A stretch of DNA of 64,000 nucleotides, from the NCBI GenBank assembly GCA_903231505.1, contig CAFBRK010000279.1, positions 1 to 64,000 on the forward strand. The letters run 5' to 3'. Positions 21,201-36,200 of this stretch are shown piece after piece. The translations under genes and the position numbers were made by a program. Each line of letters opens with the position of its first letter. Within the stretch, counting starts at the first letter, position 1. The notes under the pieces were generated by a model. The model was not told where the DNA came from. It did not search any database and was given only the letters and a program-made list of their open reading frames with translations. The stretch comes from Olavius algarvensis associated proteobacterium Delta 3. Lineage in GTDB: Bacteria > Desulfobacterota > Desulfobacteria > Desulfobacterales > CAFBRK01.

Positions 21201-24200
21201 GTCGGTCTCGAGAACGAATTGGCCCTGCCGCAGATCGATGGATATGGATCCGGAACCGGTGGCAAAGCCGACAAACGTGACCTCGGCAGACATTTTCACC
21301 CGGAATCCGGGAGCAATGTTGTTCCAGGTGTTTGATGTGGTATTCAGCTCGAGCTGTCCTTGTACCTTAGTAAACTCCAGGCCGATCTGCTCGCCGAAAT
21401 CAGCGAACAGGCTGATCGTGATCCCTGCCACCAGTCCTGTAGTGTCGATACGCATGGCGCCGGAAAAATACAGGCTCCCGATGGTGTCCAGGTTCAGCTC
21501 TCCGTTGGCCTGGACTGTTATCTGGATGGGGTCTCCTGTGAAGGTGAACGTGAAGCTGCCCTTCATGTCGACGAGATGGCCGACCTTGAGATTTCCCTCG
21601 AGAATCAGACGCAGGTCGAAACCCGCACCGAGGCTCACTGGACCAACAACGATACCGTTCGAATCCGTGGCGATCTGGTTGGCCTCGGCGTGATGTGATG
21701 GAAACTGGGAGGGGTCGGCTTCGTGCTTGGTCTGGAACGTGTCAATTTCAATCGGGTTGTCGAAGGAGTTCACCTCCAGCAGGAACTGGCCGCTCAGGGA
21801 AACGCCGGGAATAATGCCCCCGGCTACGATGGACAGGGATGCCCGGCCCACAATACCCGGATCGACAACATCTTCAGTGGCAGGGTTGTCCGAAAAAAAG
21901 CTGAAGTCCAGGCTCCCGGTCAACGATCCCAGGTTGTCGATGTTCGTGCTCACCGCTCCCCGGATACGCAAAAAGCTGTATACTACTTCTTTGGCTCCTA
22001 GGGTCATTATTCCCGTTTCTGCATCAATACCCACAAACCCGGACAGCGTTATCTTGTCAAAGAGGGTAATAGACCCCATAATCCGGGCCGATATGTATAT
22101 CGACGAGGAATTGGAATTCTTGGGTGCATCCCCTTTCTCGTTGGGCAGGGATTCAAAGATGGTGATTTCCGTGGGATCCCCTTTCGGAAGGAACTCCAGG
22201 AAGGATTTCGGGATCTTGAAGGTCTGCCGCTGTTTGGTTGTGTTGAACATGACCTGGACGCTTCCCTTGAAACTGAACACACCTCCGATGTTCGACAGGG
22301 CGCCCCGGTCGTCGTCCGGGCGATCATCGTCACTCACCGCATCGGTGGAAATTTCCAGTTTGAGAAGCGCAGCGATGCCGGCATTGTCGTTCGAGTTTGC
22401 CGCCGGGTTGACCACCACAAGCAGGCCTGTGGCATCGCCCTCAAAGGAGAGCTCCACGATCTTGGCATAGGCTCTGGCGAATATCTCGAAGCGCCCGGGT
22501 TCGATATTCAGATAGAACGCGCCGGTCAGCTCGACCCAGTCCGGATCGCTTTCCTTAAAATACGGAGCGTCCGACCTCATGGAATCCGGGTCCTTGATCT
22601 TGAGGGACCCGATTACCTCGACGGTGATGCTCCCCGGGCTGAGCTCCACGGTCTGCGCTTCGCCATGGACCGTAAGGAAGGTCCGGCTATCGACTGTCTG
22701 TTTGACGATGAAGTAATGGTTGTTGCCGTCGTCCACCCGCCACTTCTTTCCCATGACAATGGTTTTGACAGACGCTGTCTGTGAAAGTGTAATCCCGGGG
22801 TAATCCGGATTTACCGGTGTGCTGAAGCGGGTCTTCCAATACGTCGGCACGGTGCTGGCGCCATCGAGGGAGGCGGCCTTGGAGGCGTCACTGACTTCGA
22901 ACAGCATATCCCCCGGGATGCCCTCGAGCACGAGGGTTTCGGTTTTGGGGGTGCCGGTCAGATTGACCTGCAGTCCGGCCTTGCCTTTAAGAAAGATCCC
23001 GTACTGCTCGAGAACGTCGAAGTTGGTCTCGAACCGGGCCACACCCCAGAATTCGGGCATCCCGGAGGAGACACTCTGGTTGTTCATGTCCAGGATGAAG
23101 CGCGCGGCGCCCGAGGCGATGTTTCCGATCTGGATGACCTTGATGGTGCCCGAGGCGTCGAGGGTGAAGTACTTCTGAGCGAAGTCGATCTCCAGGGTGG
23201 TTTCGCCCCGGATTTCGAATATCGGCTCGGCAAACAGCTCGCCCAGGCGCAGTTCCAGCCCGCCGGTCAGTTCTATGAAAAACAATTTGTTGGATTCGGC
23301 CGGATCGGCGGACCGGATCTGCTCGATCACCTGGAAGCTTTCGGTTTCCGCCGCCCCCGGGGTGCCGTTCTCGTCGGTCCAGGAGCCGGCAATGAAATCG
23401 ACCGTTACGGTTCCTTTTTCCAGATTGCCGTCGAGGTAGTAGCGGTAGGTATGGCCGTCTCCGAGTCGAGTCGGGGCGCCCACCACTGACACGTCGTTGA
23501 CGGTGGTGGCCGACCCGCCCAGCACGATTTCGTCGCCGTCGATGGTGGATCCGGCCAGCTCTGCACTGCCGAGGGTTTGGAATCGAACGTCGAGGTAGCT
23601 GCGCGTGTCTCCCGCCGCGATGGTGACGGTACGTGGTGCTTCGACTTCGCTGTCTACACCGTCATAGGTCCAGTTGCCCTCGTTGAACGACAGGGTCACG
23701 TCGTCTCCGGCGGAGACGTTGCCGGTGAGCCTATATCGATACGTGTGGAGCTGAACCTCATTGATCAGCACGGCGGTCAGATTCTCACTCCGGTCGTCTG
23801 CTCGGGTTACCGTGAACTCATCTCCCGTAATGCTGGAACGGTCCAGTGTGGAAAGATCCCCGAAATGGACGTCGATGAAGAGCGCGTCGCTGTCGTCAAG
23901 TTCAACCGTCAGGGTCCGTTCGGCGAAGTTGTGGACCCGGTCGCCGTCCGGGTCCTTCGCGCTCCAGCTGCTGTCGATAAACGTCAGGGTGACATCACCG
24001 CTCGCAAAATCCCCGCGGGTCCAGTAGCGGAAGATGTTGCCGCCCAGGTGCAGCGGCGGCTGGGTATCGTCCAGAGCCAGTTCCTGGCCTCCGGCCGCCG
24101 AGAGCGTGAATTCCGGCGCCAGATCGATGATCGAATCGATGTCGAGCTCGGCCGCATAGGCCGGTACCTGGAATGTGACGTCGATGAAGCCCCGGTGGTT

Positions 24201-27200
24201 GATCGCTTCCGTGTCGACAGCGGCCCCGGCCACCGGGTCGGCAAGGTCGGCGGAAAGCTCATGCACACCGAATCTTTCTGTCTCGCCCAGATTCACCGTG
24301 CTGGTATTGTCTGTCCACGAACCGGGGATGAAGGCAACGGTCACTTCTCCGGGCACAAAACTTCCGGTCAGGTAGTAGCGGAACGTGTTTGTGCCGGGCA
24401 GTTGATCCGGGGCCTGTGTGGCATCGAGGGCTGCGGTGTCGCGGCCCGATCCGCCCAACGTGAATTCGGGATCATTGATGTCAGTTATGGAATCGACATC
24501 CAGGGTGTTGCCACCGGTGGGCCGGAAGGCGACATCGATGTATGTCTTATTGATCGTTGTGGGGTCACCCACCGGCACGGTGCCGGTCTGGGTGCTGTCG
24601 ACCGCACCGCCGCTGTTGTCGATATAAGACCAGCTTTCGGTGATGAATGTTACTGTGACGGGATTGGAGGCAGTGGTGTCATATGAGCCGGTGGTCCAGT
24701 AGCGGAATTTCGTTGAAGTCTCGCCTGGCTCGTCGGCCTCATCAGTCTCTCCGTCTTGGTCATTATCAATCCCGTCTCGGATCCACAGCGGCGCCTGGGT
24801 ACTGTCCAGTTGTATATTACCCAGCCCTGCTCCGCCTAATTGGAACTCGGCTTCAAGATCTGTGACCGATGTGACCAGGAGCGACGATCCGGCGGGAACG
24901 CTGATCTCCACATCGATGTAGCCACGGTCGTTGATGGCCGTCGTTCCGATGGCCTCCCCGTTGAGTGGATTGGCCAAATCGGCGGTGGGTCCCTGAACCG
25001 TGAATGTTTCCGTCTCTGCCACGTTGGTATAGGGCCCGTTGTCGGCAAAGGCGCCCTTCACAAAGGTCACCGTCACGTCGCCGGTGGCAAACTGGCCGTC
25101 GATATAATAGCGGAAGGCGTCGGTGCCCGGAAGGCGGGTGGGGGCCTGCGTGGAATCAAGGGCCGAAGTGCCGCTGCCCGTTCCGCTCAATGTGAACTCG
25201 TCGCCGAGGGTCGGGTTTGAATTGGCGGTATCCGTGATCGTGGCGGCATCCAGTTGGTTACCCTGCGTCGGATAAAACGTGACATCCAGGTAGGTGCGGT
25301 CGTTGGTGCCCGAAAGGTCCTCAAGGCTGTCGGTGCTGATGGGACCGGCAGGATCCGTCACGGACCATGTATTGGGGCTGATTGTGACCGCAACGCTGCC
25401 CGGGCGGAAGGCCCCGGTGACGGCGTACCGAAGGGTGCTGCCGTCTCCTACAGGTTGAGGTTCCACCGTCTCATCGATCTGTACATTACCCAGGCCCGAT
25501 CCGCCCAAGGTGAACTCGTCGTAATCGGTGACCGAATCCAGATCCACCGCAAAACCGGTCGGCACGGGATAGGGGATGTCGATGTAATCCGCACCGTCCA
25601 GGAGATAGGTAATCACGACATCGTCATTCTCGGTTGGCGGTGTCTGCGGGGTTACCTCGATGATGTCGGCATAGAGACGATACTCTGAAGTGCCGAGCGT
25701 TTTGCCGTCCACCGTGACCAACAGGATTTCCACCGGCACGGCGGCAAGCTCGAACCGGGCGCTGCTGCCGGCAGGAAACTCGAACGTTTCTATTGCCGCG
25801 GACGAGAGATCGCCAAGGTCAACCGGGCCGGTGGTGCCCACCGGATCCGCATAAGACCAGCTCTCGGCAAGAAAGGTCACGATCACGTCGCCGGAGCCAA
25901 AGGTCCCGGTAATGTCGTATGTATATGTGTTGCTCGTACCTGTCTTCTCTTTCGGCAACTCGGCGTCATCGAGTTCGGCCGTGCCGAGACCGGGGCCGGA
26001 CAGGGTGAACTCTGGCGCTAGATCCGTTATCGATGCAAGATCGATGGTATAGCCGTCCGGATGCGCCGGGAAGGTGACGTCAATCGTCTGCCCCTGCGGT
26101 GCGCCCAGGTTCAGGACGGTGCCGGGACCGTCCGGCTCCACAAACGACCAGGCCTGGTCGATGAAGTGGATGGTTACGTCTTCCGGAATGCTTTCCGCCT
26201 CTATCCGGTAGCGGTAGGTGTTGGCAACGCCTGTCGGTTCCGGCGTCTGGTCGGAGACAAGCGTCACCTGGTTGGTCGTATAGGTCAGGGTGAACTCGTC
26301 GCCAACATCGGTAATGGAACCCGGATCGATTTCAAAGCCGTCCGGCGGATCAGGGAAAGTGACCTCCATGAAACTGGCATCGTCCACGGTCACAATGATG
26401 TCGCTGTAGGAAAGCGTGCCCGCATCCGGCTTGAAGGACCAGGCTTTTTCCAGGAAGGTCACGGCCACCTCGCCGCTCTCGAAAATGCCGGTGACCCAGT
26501 AACGGAAGGTGCCGGTGGCTGCATCCGTCAGGACCGGCGCCTGGGATCCGTCTATCCGCACGCTCCCAAGACCCGGACCGTGGAGGGTGAACTCGGGCGC
26601 CAGGTCCGTGACCGAATCGACATCCAGTTCAAAGCCGGTCGGCGAGGCCGGGAGCGTCACATCGATGTAGTTGCGCTGGTTGATCTCGGAAATGTCGATG
26701 CCGCCGCCGTCAAAGGGGCCTGCTATGTCGGCCGTGGGGCCTTCCAGGACAAATGTTTCGGTTTCGGCCACGCCCGGGTTGCCGCCGATGTCCTGCCAGC
26801 TGCCTGCAATAAATTCAACCTCAACCGTGCCGACGGGGTAGTTGAAATTGGTGTCCGTGATGTTGTACCGGAACCGGGTGATCCCCTCCCGGGCCAGCCG
26901 GGCATGGAAGTCGTCCGGGGTCTCATTCTCATCGGACTCGTCGATATTGCCGTCACCATCATTGTCGATCCCGTCGCCACCCTGATTTTTCACCTCGGCC
27001 GCCTTGAGCATGGAATTGGCGTCAAAGGCCATCTCGATGGGCACCGGATTGTCGGCCACCACAGCAGCCGACGATGATCCGTTGACTGTCAGGGTCAGTT
27101 CGGCGGCGTCCGTGCTGCCCAGTATAGAGTCGTAATCCAGGTCGTTGCCGGGAGTGGGCTGGAAAATGACATCGATGTACTTGCTGCCGTTGTCTTCGAT

Positions 27201-30200
27201 CGCGTTAACGACCGCCACATCCATGGCCGGGCCGCTGAAGGGGGCTGCAACGTCGGCCGTGGGTGTCGCTACCGTGAAGGTTTCAATATCTCCGGGATTA
27301 TCGGTGCCGTTGGAATCATGCCAGCTGTCCGCCGCGATCACGGCCTCGTACTTGCCGGGCGCAAACGTGTGGTTGAGGTCGAAGTAATAGCGGAAGGTGT
27401 CGGTGCCTTCGAGCAGCGAGGGGGTCGCTCCGGAATCCGGCGTGATGGTTGCCAGCGGCGGACCCCGCGGATCCGAAGGATCTAGTAGATTGAGCTGAAA
27501 TACATCATTATTATCGGTTATGGAGCTCACTGCCGCCGTGTCAAGCGTTGCGCCGGTGGCCGGGAAGAACTTCACGTCGATGGTACTGCGGGCAAAGAAC
27601 GGGGCGGATGCCTGGTTGGCAGAATCGTCGACTCCCGTCAGGTTCCCGTCCTCGTCTTCATAGGCGCCGTCCGTGTTGAAGATCTGTTCGCCGTCGGCGG
27701 CCGTGTACGCCCAGGATTCCTTTAAAAAGGTCACCGTCACCGAATTGCCGGAGACCAGCCGCCCATGGGTCCAGTAGCGGAACGTATTGCCGCTCACGTG
27801 GAGCGGCGCCTGGGTATCGTCCAGGGACAGCCCGCTGCTGGCCGGCAGCAGAAACTCGGGCTCGAGATCGGTAATAGACGGTGTATCGATGGCGCCGCCG
27901 GTCTGGACATCAAAGTCTACATCGATGTAGCCCCGGTTATTGATGTCCTCGGCGCCGATGGTGTCCCCGTTCCGGGGTCCGGCCAGGTCGGTCAGCGGCG
28001 TGGCCGAATCGGGCAGTACCACGTCAAATGCCGCCGGATTGCCGTTGATATCCTTGAATCCCATCTGCAGCTTGCCGTAGGCCGTGAGCACCCGGACCTG
28101 GTCGGGCACGTCCGCCAGAAAGAGCACCGTGGCATCTCCCGAACTCACCCTGGACAGATCGGCGTAGAGCTTGGCGCTGAGGCTGATGGCGTCCGCCGCA
28201 AAGTTCAACTTGCCGGAAATCAGCAGTTTGCCGTCGGTGCTGAGGCTGATCTGAACACGGCCGTTGAAGACATATTCCGAGGTGTACATGGAGTAGATCT
28301 TGGCGCTGCCGGTGATGAGCATGGTGGAGGTAAAGGCCGCCTGAAAACCGGCCGGGATGACGCCGCCCTTGATGGCCTGGTACTGCTGGACGACCTGCTG
28401 CCGCACATCGGTCAGCCAGGTGGCGGCCGTGACCTGGGTGGTCAGGTCGAATGTCGGCAATCGCAGCAGGGCTGGGTCGTCGATGGACGGCAGGCTCTTG
28501 AAGAACTCCACGCCTGCCGACAGATCGTTCATGGTCAGGCCCGTAGTGGGCTCCAGCAGGATCCCGCCGGGAACCGACGCGCTGATGTGCGCTCCCAGGG
28601 GCCCCAGTTCGGAAAGGGCAAAGCGGATGGTAAGGCCCCCCACGCCCGGCAATCCGAAACCGCCCTGCACCCCCATGAAGAAGACCCGGTCAGCCACCTC
28701 GGTGCCCGTGTCCAGGGCGCCGATCTCGTTGCCGTTCCCGTCGAGCTTGATGATGCCGCCCACAAGGGCCGCATCGAGTTCTCCGCCGAACACCTCCCCT
28801 CTGACGGACACACCGATGGTCTTGATATCGAGGATCGGGAACCGGCCTTCGAGAAGCAGACCCGGGTCGATCTTGACCCCTTCTATGGCGCCGGAGCACT
28901 GAAGACCGGGAATGCCCTCTATGCCGGTGACGCTGGCCGACAGGGTGAGGATAAAGTCCGCCGGATTTGCATTGATGTCCTCCCACTCGAGCCCGATCTC
29001 GTTGATCTGGATCGGGATCCAGCTGGGCCAGCCGACACTGCCGTCGGAGGCAGCGCCGGCGCTCAGAAATACCCCGAAGCCGGCCTTGGTCATAAAAGAA
29101 CCGTCGCCCATGAAGGCAAAGTTGCGGGCCTGACCGCTGATCACCAGGGGCCCGATCTTCAGGTCGGCGCCGATGGCGGCGAAACTGATCACCTCTTCAT
29201 CGGCGGCCGCCCCCGTGTTGAGCGTCACGTCCTGGCCGGTGAAACTCAGAAAGCTGCCGAGCTTGACGCTGAAGGTGTCGACTCTGAAGACCAGGTCGTC
29301 GACCTTGCCGTTGGTAAAGGTCAGTTCGACCCGCATGGCCTCGGTGTCGGGAACGCTGGTATCCGTGGGCTCGCTGGTCAACCGGTCCGAGATCACGGCC
29401 GAAACCGGCATACCGGGCAGGAATCTCGCACCGCCCGAAGCGATGTAAATTTTTCCGTTGAACGTGAGTGCCTGGCCGAAGGTGACCCCGAAGTTGGAGA
29501 CGCCGATGCGGATGTCGTCGAATTCGAGCAGGCTGCCCAGTTTGATGGCTGCATTCCCGTTGGTGGTGGAAAGACTGCTGTTGCCGCAGCCGTAACAGAG
29601 TTCTGCTGTGCCCAGGGCAAAACCGTCGCTCCGGACCACCAGGCCGGGGATGGTGGTGCCGGCTGTTGTTTTAAAGGGTTTGATGGAGCCGCTCACCTTG
29701 AGCAGGGGGAAACTGACGCTGGCGGTCTGGATGACGACCAGTTCCTGGACTGCCCCGTTGTTCTCCTTCGGATCGTAGGCCGGGTCGTACTTGATCTCGA
29801 TCCCCTTGGCGCCGGCGAGCACGACATTGGGCACCTCGATCTCCAGGGAGGATACGCTCAGGCTGAACTTGCCGGGGAGGCTGAAGGCAGTGATAAGCTG
29901 TGCGGGTTGGAGAGTGAGCAGCTTGTTCACGTCTACCCGGAAGGCGAAGGTGCCGAGGATCCCCTTGATTTCAGCCGTGACGCCGCCAAAGTTCAGGGCG
30001 GCCTTGTCGGCGCCGATGCTGACCGAGGCGGAAAGCTGCATGTCTTTAAACGAGAAGTCGGCAATCCCGAACGTGGGGCCCTGGAGTTTGATTGGTCCCA
30101 TGGCGGCCTTACCGGAGGCGGTGGCTCCTCCCGACCCGGCGGTTCCCAAGGTGAATGTTTCGGTAAAGGCTTCGTTTGGTTGATCGTTGCTGTCCTCCCA

Positions 30201-33200
30201 GCCGCCGGCCTTGAAGTTGACTGTCACCTGGCCGGTTTTAAAGACGCCGGTCTCGTTGGTCGGGTCCTTGTCCTGGAGGGTAAATCGGTACGTGTGGTAC
30301 GTGTCGCCATGGAGTTTCTGGACAATTACGTTTTTGGGGGTGCCGTCGGGATTTAGGGCGACATCGGCCACGCCCGGGCCGGACAGGGTGAACTCGTCGC
30401 CGTTGATGGAATCTTTTTTGATTGTGGTCCCGGCCGGGGCTGAAAAGGTCACGTCGATGAATCGGCCCGCATTGACGATCTTGGGATCCACGGATGCGCC
30501 GCTTGCCGGGTTGGCCAGCTTGGCCGTGGGGGTGGCGGCTGGGGTACCGCCGCCGGTTGAGCTGCCGGTCACCGTGAAGCGCGCTTTGTGGGCAATGTTC
30601 GGAGTGCCGCCGGCCTGCCAGGTCCCGGGTTTGAATTCCACCTGGACGCTGCCGGCCGTAAAGGCGCCGGTAAAACTATACCGATAGATGTTACCGCTGA
30701 TCTTTGTTGGCGGCCCGCTGTTCAGCGTCACCCCGTTCGCCGCCGGGCCGGTGAGTGCGAACTCGTCGCCGTCGAGGCCGGTGAGGCCGGCGCCGGCGGG
30801 ATCCTTAAAGACCACGTCGATGGTTTTGCGGGTGTTGAGGTCGGACAGGTCGCTCTCGCTGTCATGGAGTGGGGACGCCAGGTCGGCGGAGGGCGAAAGG
30901 CCGGGGAGAGCGATCGATGTTCCCAGAAGCTGTAATGTACCGATATGCCAGTTCTTGAGCTTGAATCCCTCCTCGCCGCCGATGTAAAAGGTGGCCCGTC
31001 CCTTGATGGCAAACACCGGTTTCTGCGGGTAGTTGCCATTTATATCGGGGATCTTGAGGGTGATGCTCGCATCGTCAATGTCGGCCTGGATACGCCCGGA
31101 GGGCTCCAGGGTGAAGCGCACCCGGCCGGAGACTTCCGCCACCTCGCCGAATTCGAAACTCAGCTCGCTGCCCGATGCCGGGTTCCCCTGCCGGTCGTAG
31201 CCCGCCTCGAAAAGCTGCATGTCGGTGGAAAGATCGATGGTCACCTGACCCGGGCTCACACCGCCGAAGAAAATCGTCTCGTTGACTGGCCCGCCGGTGG
31301 TGTTGATGCGCATGCCGATGGTCCCGGACGCCGTCAGGGGATCGAGACCCTTCAGCCCCACCGTGCCATAGGCGATCATGGCAAAAGAGCCGTCGGCCAG
31401 GAAGACGGCCCCGAACTCGCCCTGGGTGACCTGAACCCCGGTGCCGCCCACGCCCAGGAAGGCCTCTACGCCGTTGGCGCCCAGCAGGATCTTGTTGTTC
31501 TTTTTCTGCAGGGTGAGGTCACCGCTCAACTCGGCGAACCCGGCAATCTGGATTTTCGTATCCTCCAGCAGAACGTCGAAATCCCCCAGCAGCGATACGC
31601 TGGCACCCAGGACCTTGGAATTCCAGATCACCGAGGCCAGGTTCTGCTGATAGTGAAAGAGGGTGGTAAAGCCGGCGATGTCCCCGCTGCTGCCCATCGT
31701 CACGTTGGCGCTGAAATCCAGATCCACGTCCACTTTGAGCCGGACCTCCAGGGCGAAATTGCTCAGGAAATTTTTATCCAGGGCGAGATGACCGTCGGTC
31801 CCTCCCTGCAGGTCGATCTCCAGGGATCCAAACAGGCCGCTGGGTCGTCCGTCCGTATCCCGCACACCGCCGGTCAGATTCGACGTATCTGACGTAAGTT
31901 GATTGACATCTCCCAGGCTATTGCCGAACGTGACTTTAAAACCACCCCCCGGATTGTCGTCGACTTTGACGTTGGTACCCAGGACGGGGTTATTCCCGGC
32001 GTCCTTCAACTCCCGCAATTTTTGCTGCACCGTTGTAGCATTAGCATCGTAAGCAATAGGTGCTGTCGTGTATGTCCGGGCGCCGTCGTCGAAAGTCAGG
32101 GTATAGGTTCCGCTCGTCACGGTCAGTAAGGTAAAGGTTTGGACTTCTGGTGTTTGGTTCATTACGCCCGGTGTGGTGGTTCCGTGCGCGATGGCAATTT
32201 GGCCGGTAAGATCGACAAGCTCCAGGGCCATGGCCGCCATGTCCCCGGTCAGGGTGGCGGGCGCTCCGCCCGGCCCCTTGAAGGTCACCGAAAGGTTCAT
32301 GGATATCTCTTCGCCGGTGGACGTGCCGCTGGTGTCGAGGTACAGCCCGTCCGTCGCACTGAAGCCGAATCCGAATGCAAACAGGTAGTCGAGCCGGATA
32401 TCAAGGACAGCATTCGATTCGATGGTCAGCCCCAGCTCGGGCAGATCCACGCCGTCATCAAGGAGAAGGTCGGTCTGAAAGGCAGTCCCCTGGACCATGA
32501 GGTTGAACTGGATAAAATCGCTGCCCAAATTCAGCCGGATCTGGTCCGCCCTGGTTTCAAGCTCTTCCTTCGCCGCCTTCCGGATGGCGGTATCGGTGCT
32601 CTTCAGGCGGGCGTTCAGAGCCTGAAGTTCCAGGGTGCTGATCAGCGGCGTGAAGGTGCGCTGTTTTGTCACCGGATGGATGGTTTCGGTTACCAGCATG
32701 TCCCCCATGGCCTTGAACAGCTCTTCCCGGATGATCTCGATGGTGTTTCTGCCAGCCTCGACGCCATCTCCGAGGACCTTGCCGAGGCCGTTTTTATAGG
32801 GGTTCGTCTCCCAGTCGAAATCCTGGCTCGGGTCCGTCAGCTCGCCGAGAACCCGGTGGCGCAGATCTTCCACGAAATCCGTACCCTTATCCATTTCTTC
32901 CCCGATAAGGGGAAGGCTGCTGCCGGAACTCTCGTCGCTGAGACTGTCGAAGTAATCTTTCACTTCGCTCATGCCGTAGAAAACGGCGTCGAGCCCGGTG
33001 ATGATTTTCTCCGGGTCATTGAGCAGTGCAAACAGGCTGAAGGCGCTCAGCATGTCGAAGTGGGGCGGGACGAAGTTGAAGTCAAAATCGTTATCGCCCC
33101 GGAAAAGACCGTCCACGTGCAGGATGTGGTCCGGGATTCCGTCGCCGTTTCGGTCGCCCGAACTGCCCCCGAAGGGGATGCTGTCCGTCGGGAAATACAT

Positions 33201-36200
33201 GGGCAGATTGGCCTCGAGTTTTCCGACGAGGCCGATGTTCCAGAGGGGCAGGTTCGAGGCCAGTTCGCTGATCAGGTACTGGTTGTCGGTCGGGTCCTCC
33301 ACCAGCGAAATGGTCCCGGCAAGATCCGCCAGCACCTCGGCGCCCTTGATCGCCAGGGTCAGCAACTGAGTTTTCTCTTTTCCCTCTTTTTCTTTCCCAT
33401 ATTCTAAAGAGCCGGTGATGTCGATGGGATCCTCGGTTTTAATGTCCAGCTTGTTGAAGGTGATCCGGCTGTCGTCGTAGATGATGACCTTGGGATCACC
33501 CAGGCTGCTGAGATCGAATGTGAAATTGAGGTGAAAGTCGATGTCCGCGTCGACATAAAGCTTTCCGGCGCTCGTCAGTGCCAGCGCCAGATCGCCGCCG
33601 GTCAGAAGATCGCCCAGGCCGGGCAGGTCTTCAAGATCAAAGGCCAGGTCGAACTCTACTCCAGGAATCGCCTTGGCCATGGTGATCCGCAGGTCGAGCA
33701 CGGAATCTTCGTACGCCAGTTCCACGCTCTTGTTGGCATCGTACTTGGCGAGGATGTCCCGGTCATCCTTGCGGTCCGTATAAAAATCGTTGATTGTCGC
33801 GTCACGTGCGATCAGGGCCAACGCGATCTCCGCATCGGTCGAGTCCCCGTCGAGACTCGCAGCCACCGCTTGCAGACGTGCCAGCGCATCGCCGGCGCCG
33901 GTCACGTCAGCACGGTCGATGGACACGGTCACGACCTCCCCGGCGCCCAGCCGGATTTCGAAGGTGTCGTCCAGGTGGATGGTCTGCCGAAAGGTCGAAC
34001 TCTCCTCGACGCGGCTGGTGATCTGGACATTGGCGTCTGTTGTCGTCAACCCTCCGACCGGCAGGGAAGCGTAATCGCTGCTGACATATGCCACCACCCA
34101 TGGGTCGGCGTCGGTCCCCTCACCCGTCACCGACACCGAAGCGAGCAGGCCGAGCTTTTCCAGCTCCTTTTCCAAAGCGGTATCGACACCGGCATAGTCG
34201 AGCGTGAGCGTCGTATCCCCGAGGTCAATCGAGAAGGTCTTCGCGGTTGTATCTGTAAGATAAATCTCTTGGGTGTAGGTCGACCGGACCAGGGATTGGT
34301 CTCCAACCGTCACTTGGGTCTCGCCGGATGTGATCTCATCCACCGTATCGCCGGCGGTCACTTTATACTCCACTACCCAGGGGTCCTCGCCCGTGCCGTT
34401 TCCGCGCAAAACGGTTGCGGTGTCGATGTCGGCCAGGCCGGCAAGCCCGCTTTCAAGGTCGCTCACAGCGGTGTCGTTGGCGACGGTCAGGACCGTCCCG
34501 TAGGTGATATCAAAGCTGTCATCCAGGTACAGGGTCTGCTCGTAGTAAGGGCCGGATCCGGTCTGCGTGCCGAGATGCACGTTGGAGTCGGCAGACGACA
34601 GGGACTGCACCGTGGCGCCTGCGGCGAACTTGTATTCGATGATCCAGGGATCGGTCAGAGTGCCGTTGCCGCCGGTCACGTCGGCTTCGTCGATGTCATC
34701 CAGCGCTTCGAGGCCGCTTTTGATCGAGCCCTCGAGGTAGGCCGCCAGCAGGTTCCGGTCGTTGATATAGGGCTGCAGGGCATCGGTTCCGACCAGTGCG
34801 GTGGCCAGGGCCAGATCAGTCGAATCTCCGCTCAGGCCCAGATCCCTGAGGCGTTCGGCGGCAGCGATCAGGCCCGCCTTTGCGGCCACGTCATCGCGAT
34901 CGGCCTTTAGCTGGGCGATCTCGGCCGCGTTGCCGAGGACCGCATTGATCTCGCCATCCGTGGCATCTTCTGCAACCCCCAGCCGGGCAAGGATGAGCTT
35001 CGCCACCTGTTTTTCATCTTCGGTGGCCGAGGAGCCGCTCTTAAGAAGATCCCGGTTTTCCATCGCCAAGGCGATGATATCCGAGCTGTCGAAAAGCGCG
35101 TCGATCTCGGTGTCCGTGGCGTCGCCGGTCAATCCGTACAGCGCCAGGCGATTCCATGCCTCCATGAAATCCGGGTCGGTGGACACATCGTGCCGGTCCT
35201 GTTTCAGCGCTGCCAAGCCGGCAGCATCGGCATCATTGGCCAGTTTCTCGGCGATCTCCTTGTCGGTGGAGGTCCGGTCCAGGCCGATTGCCGAAAGCCG
35301 GCTTTCAGCCCCGGCAACGTCACGGTCGGTTTTCAAGGATTCGTACGCCACGGCGTTGAAGAACTCGGCCAGGGCAATGGCGATGTCGTCGTCTGTCGAT
35401 TGGGACGTGAGCCCGGCCGAAAGGGCCACCAGGTTTTCGTAGGCCGCGTCGACCTCATTCCCGCCAATGTCCAGGCCCAGATTCAGGACCCTGTTCAGCT
35501 CCTGGTTCAGGTCGATCTCGAAATGATTGATGTCCTTCAGGTTCTCCTGGACCGTGTCGATCCCGTCGATGATTGCCTTAACAATGTCGACCGAGCCGTC
35601 GCCGAGCAGCTCCACCGCACTCTGATTCAGGAACGGCAACTTTTGATAGGCCGCGCCATTGGGATCGATGGCGGATTGCAGGGTATTCTTGATGCCCTCC
35701 AGTGCCTCGTCCAGGGAGACGTTCGTTAGATCGAGCAGGGCATCGAAGTTCGGCCCCTCGAAGTTGATCGTCTCCGGGATCATGGTGAAGAACTGCAGCG
35801 CCGTCAGGTTTTCCACGCCGAGAGCCTGATTACCGTCGCGGTTGAAGGAGCCGTAGACCCGGCCGACTTCGTCCGCCAGGCCCGCCAGCATGCCCTGGAG
35901 CTTGAACACCAGGTCCAGCTTGTAGCTGCTCTTCGGATCGAACCGGGGCAGCCCGATATCCAGGCTGGCCAGGTCCGCGACGCCGTAGCGCCCCTCGGTC
36001 GGCAGCATAATGCCGGCCTGGAAGAAAACGGTGCCGTCTTCGATGCCGATGCCCAGCGGCCCCACGGACAGGGACACGTCAAGGGGATTCTGGTGGTCCA
36101 CGGTCAATCGGCCCACCAGGGCGGGATCCTCGATGTAGAAATCGCCTGTTACGCCGTCAAGACCGAAGCCGAATCGCAGGTCCAGCGCCGCTTCCAGGTG

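Noticed and set aside
27765-30356. Plus-strand open frame of 863 codons, antisense to the FRYY/GSW region
   Set aside because: It has no domain signature and a composition typical of a shadow frame, and it lies opposite well-formed repeats of the minus-strand protein.
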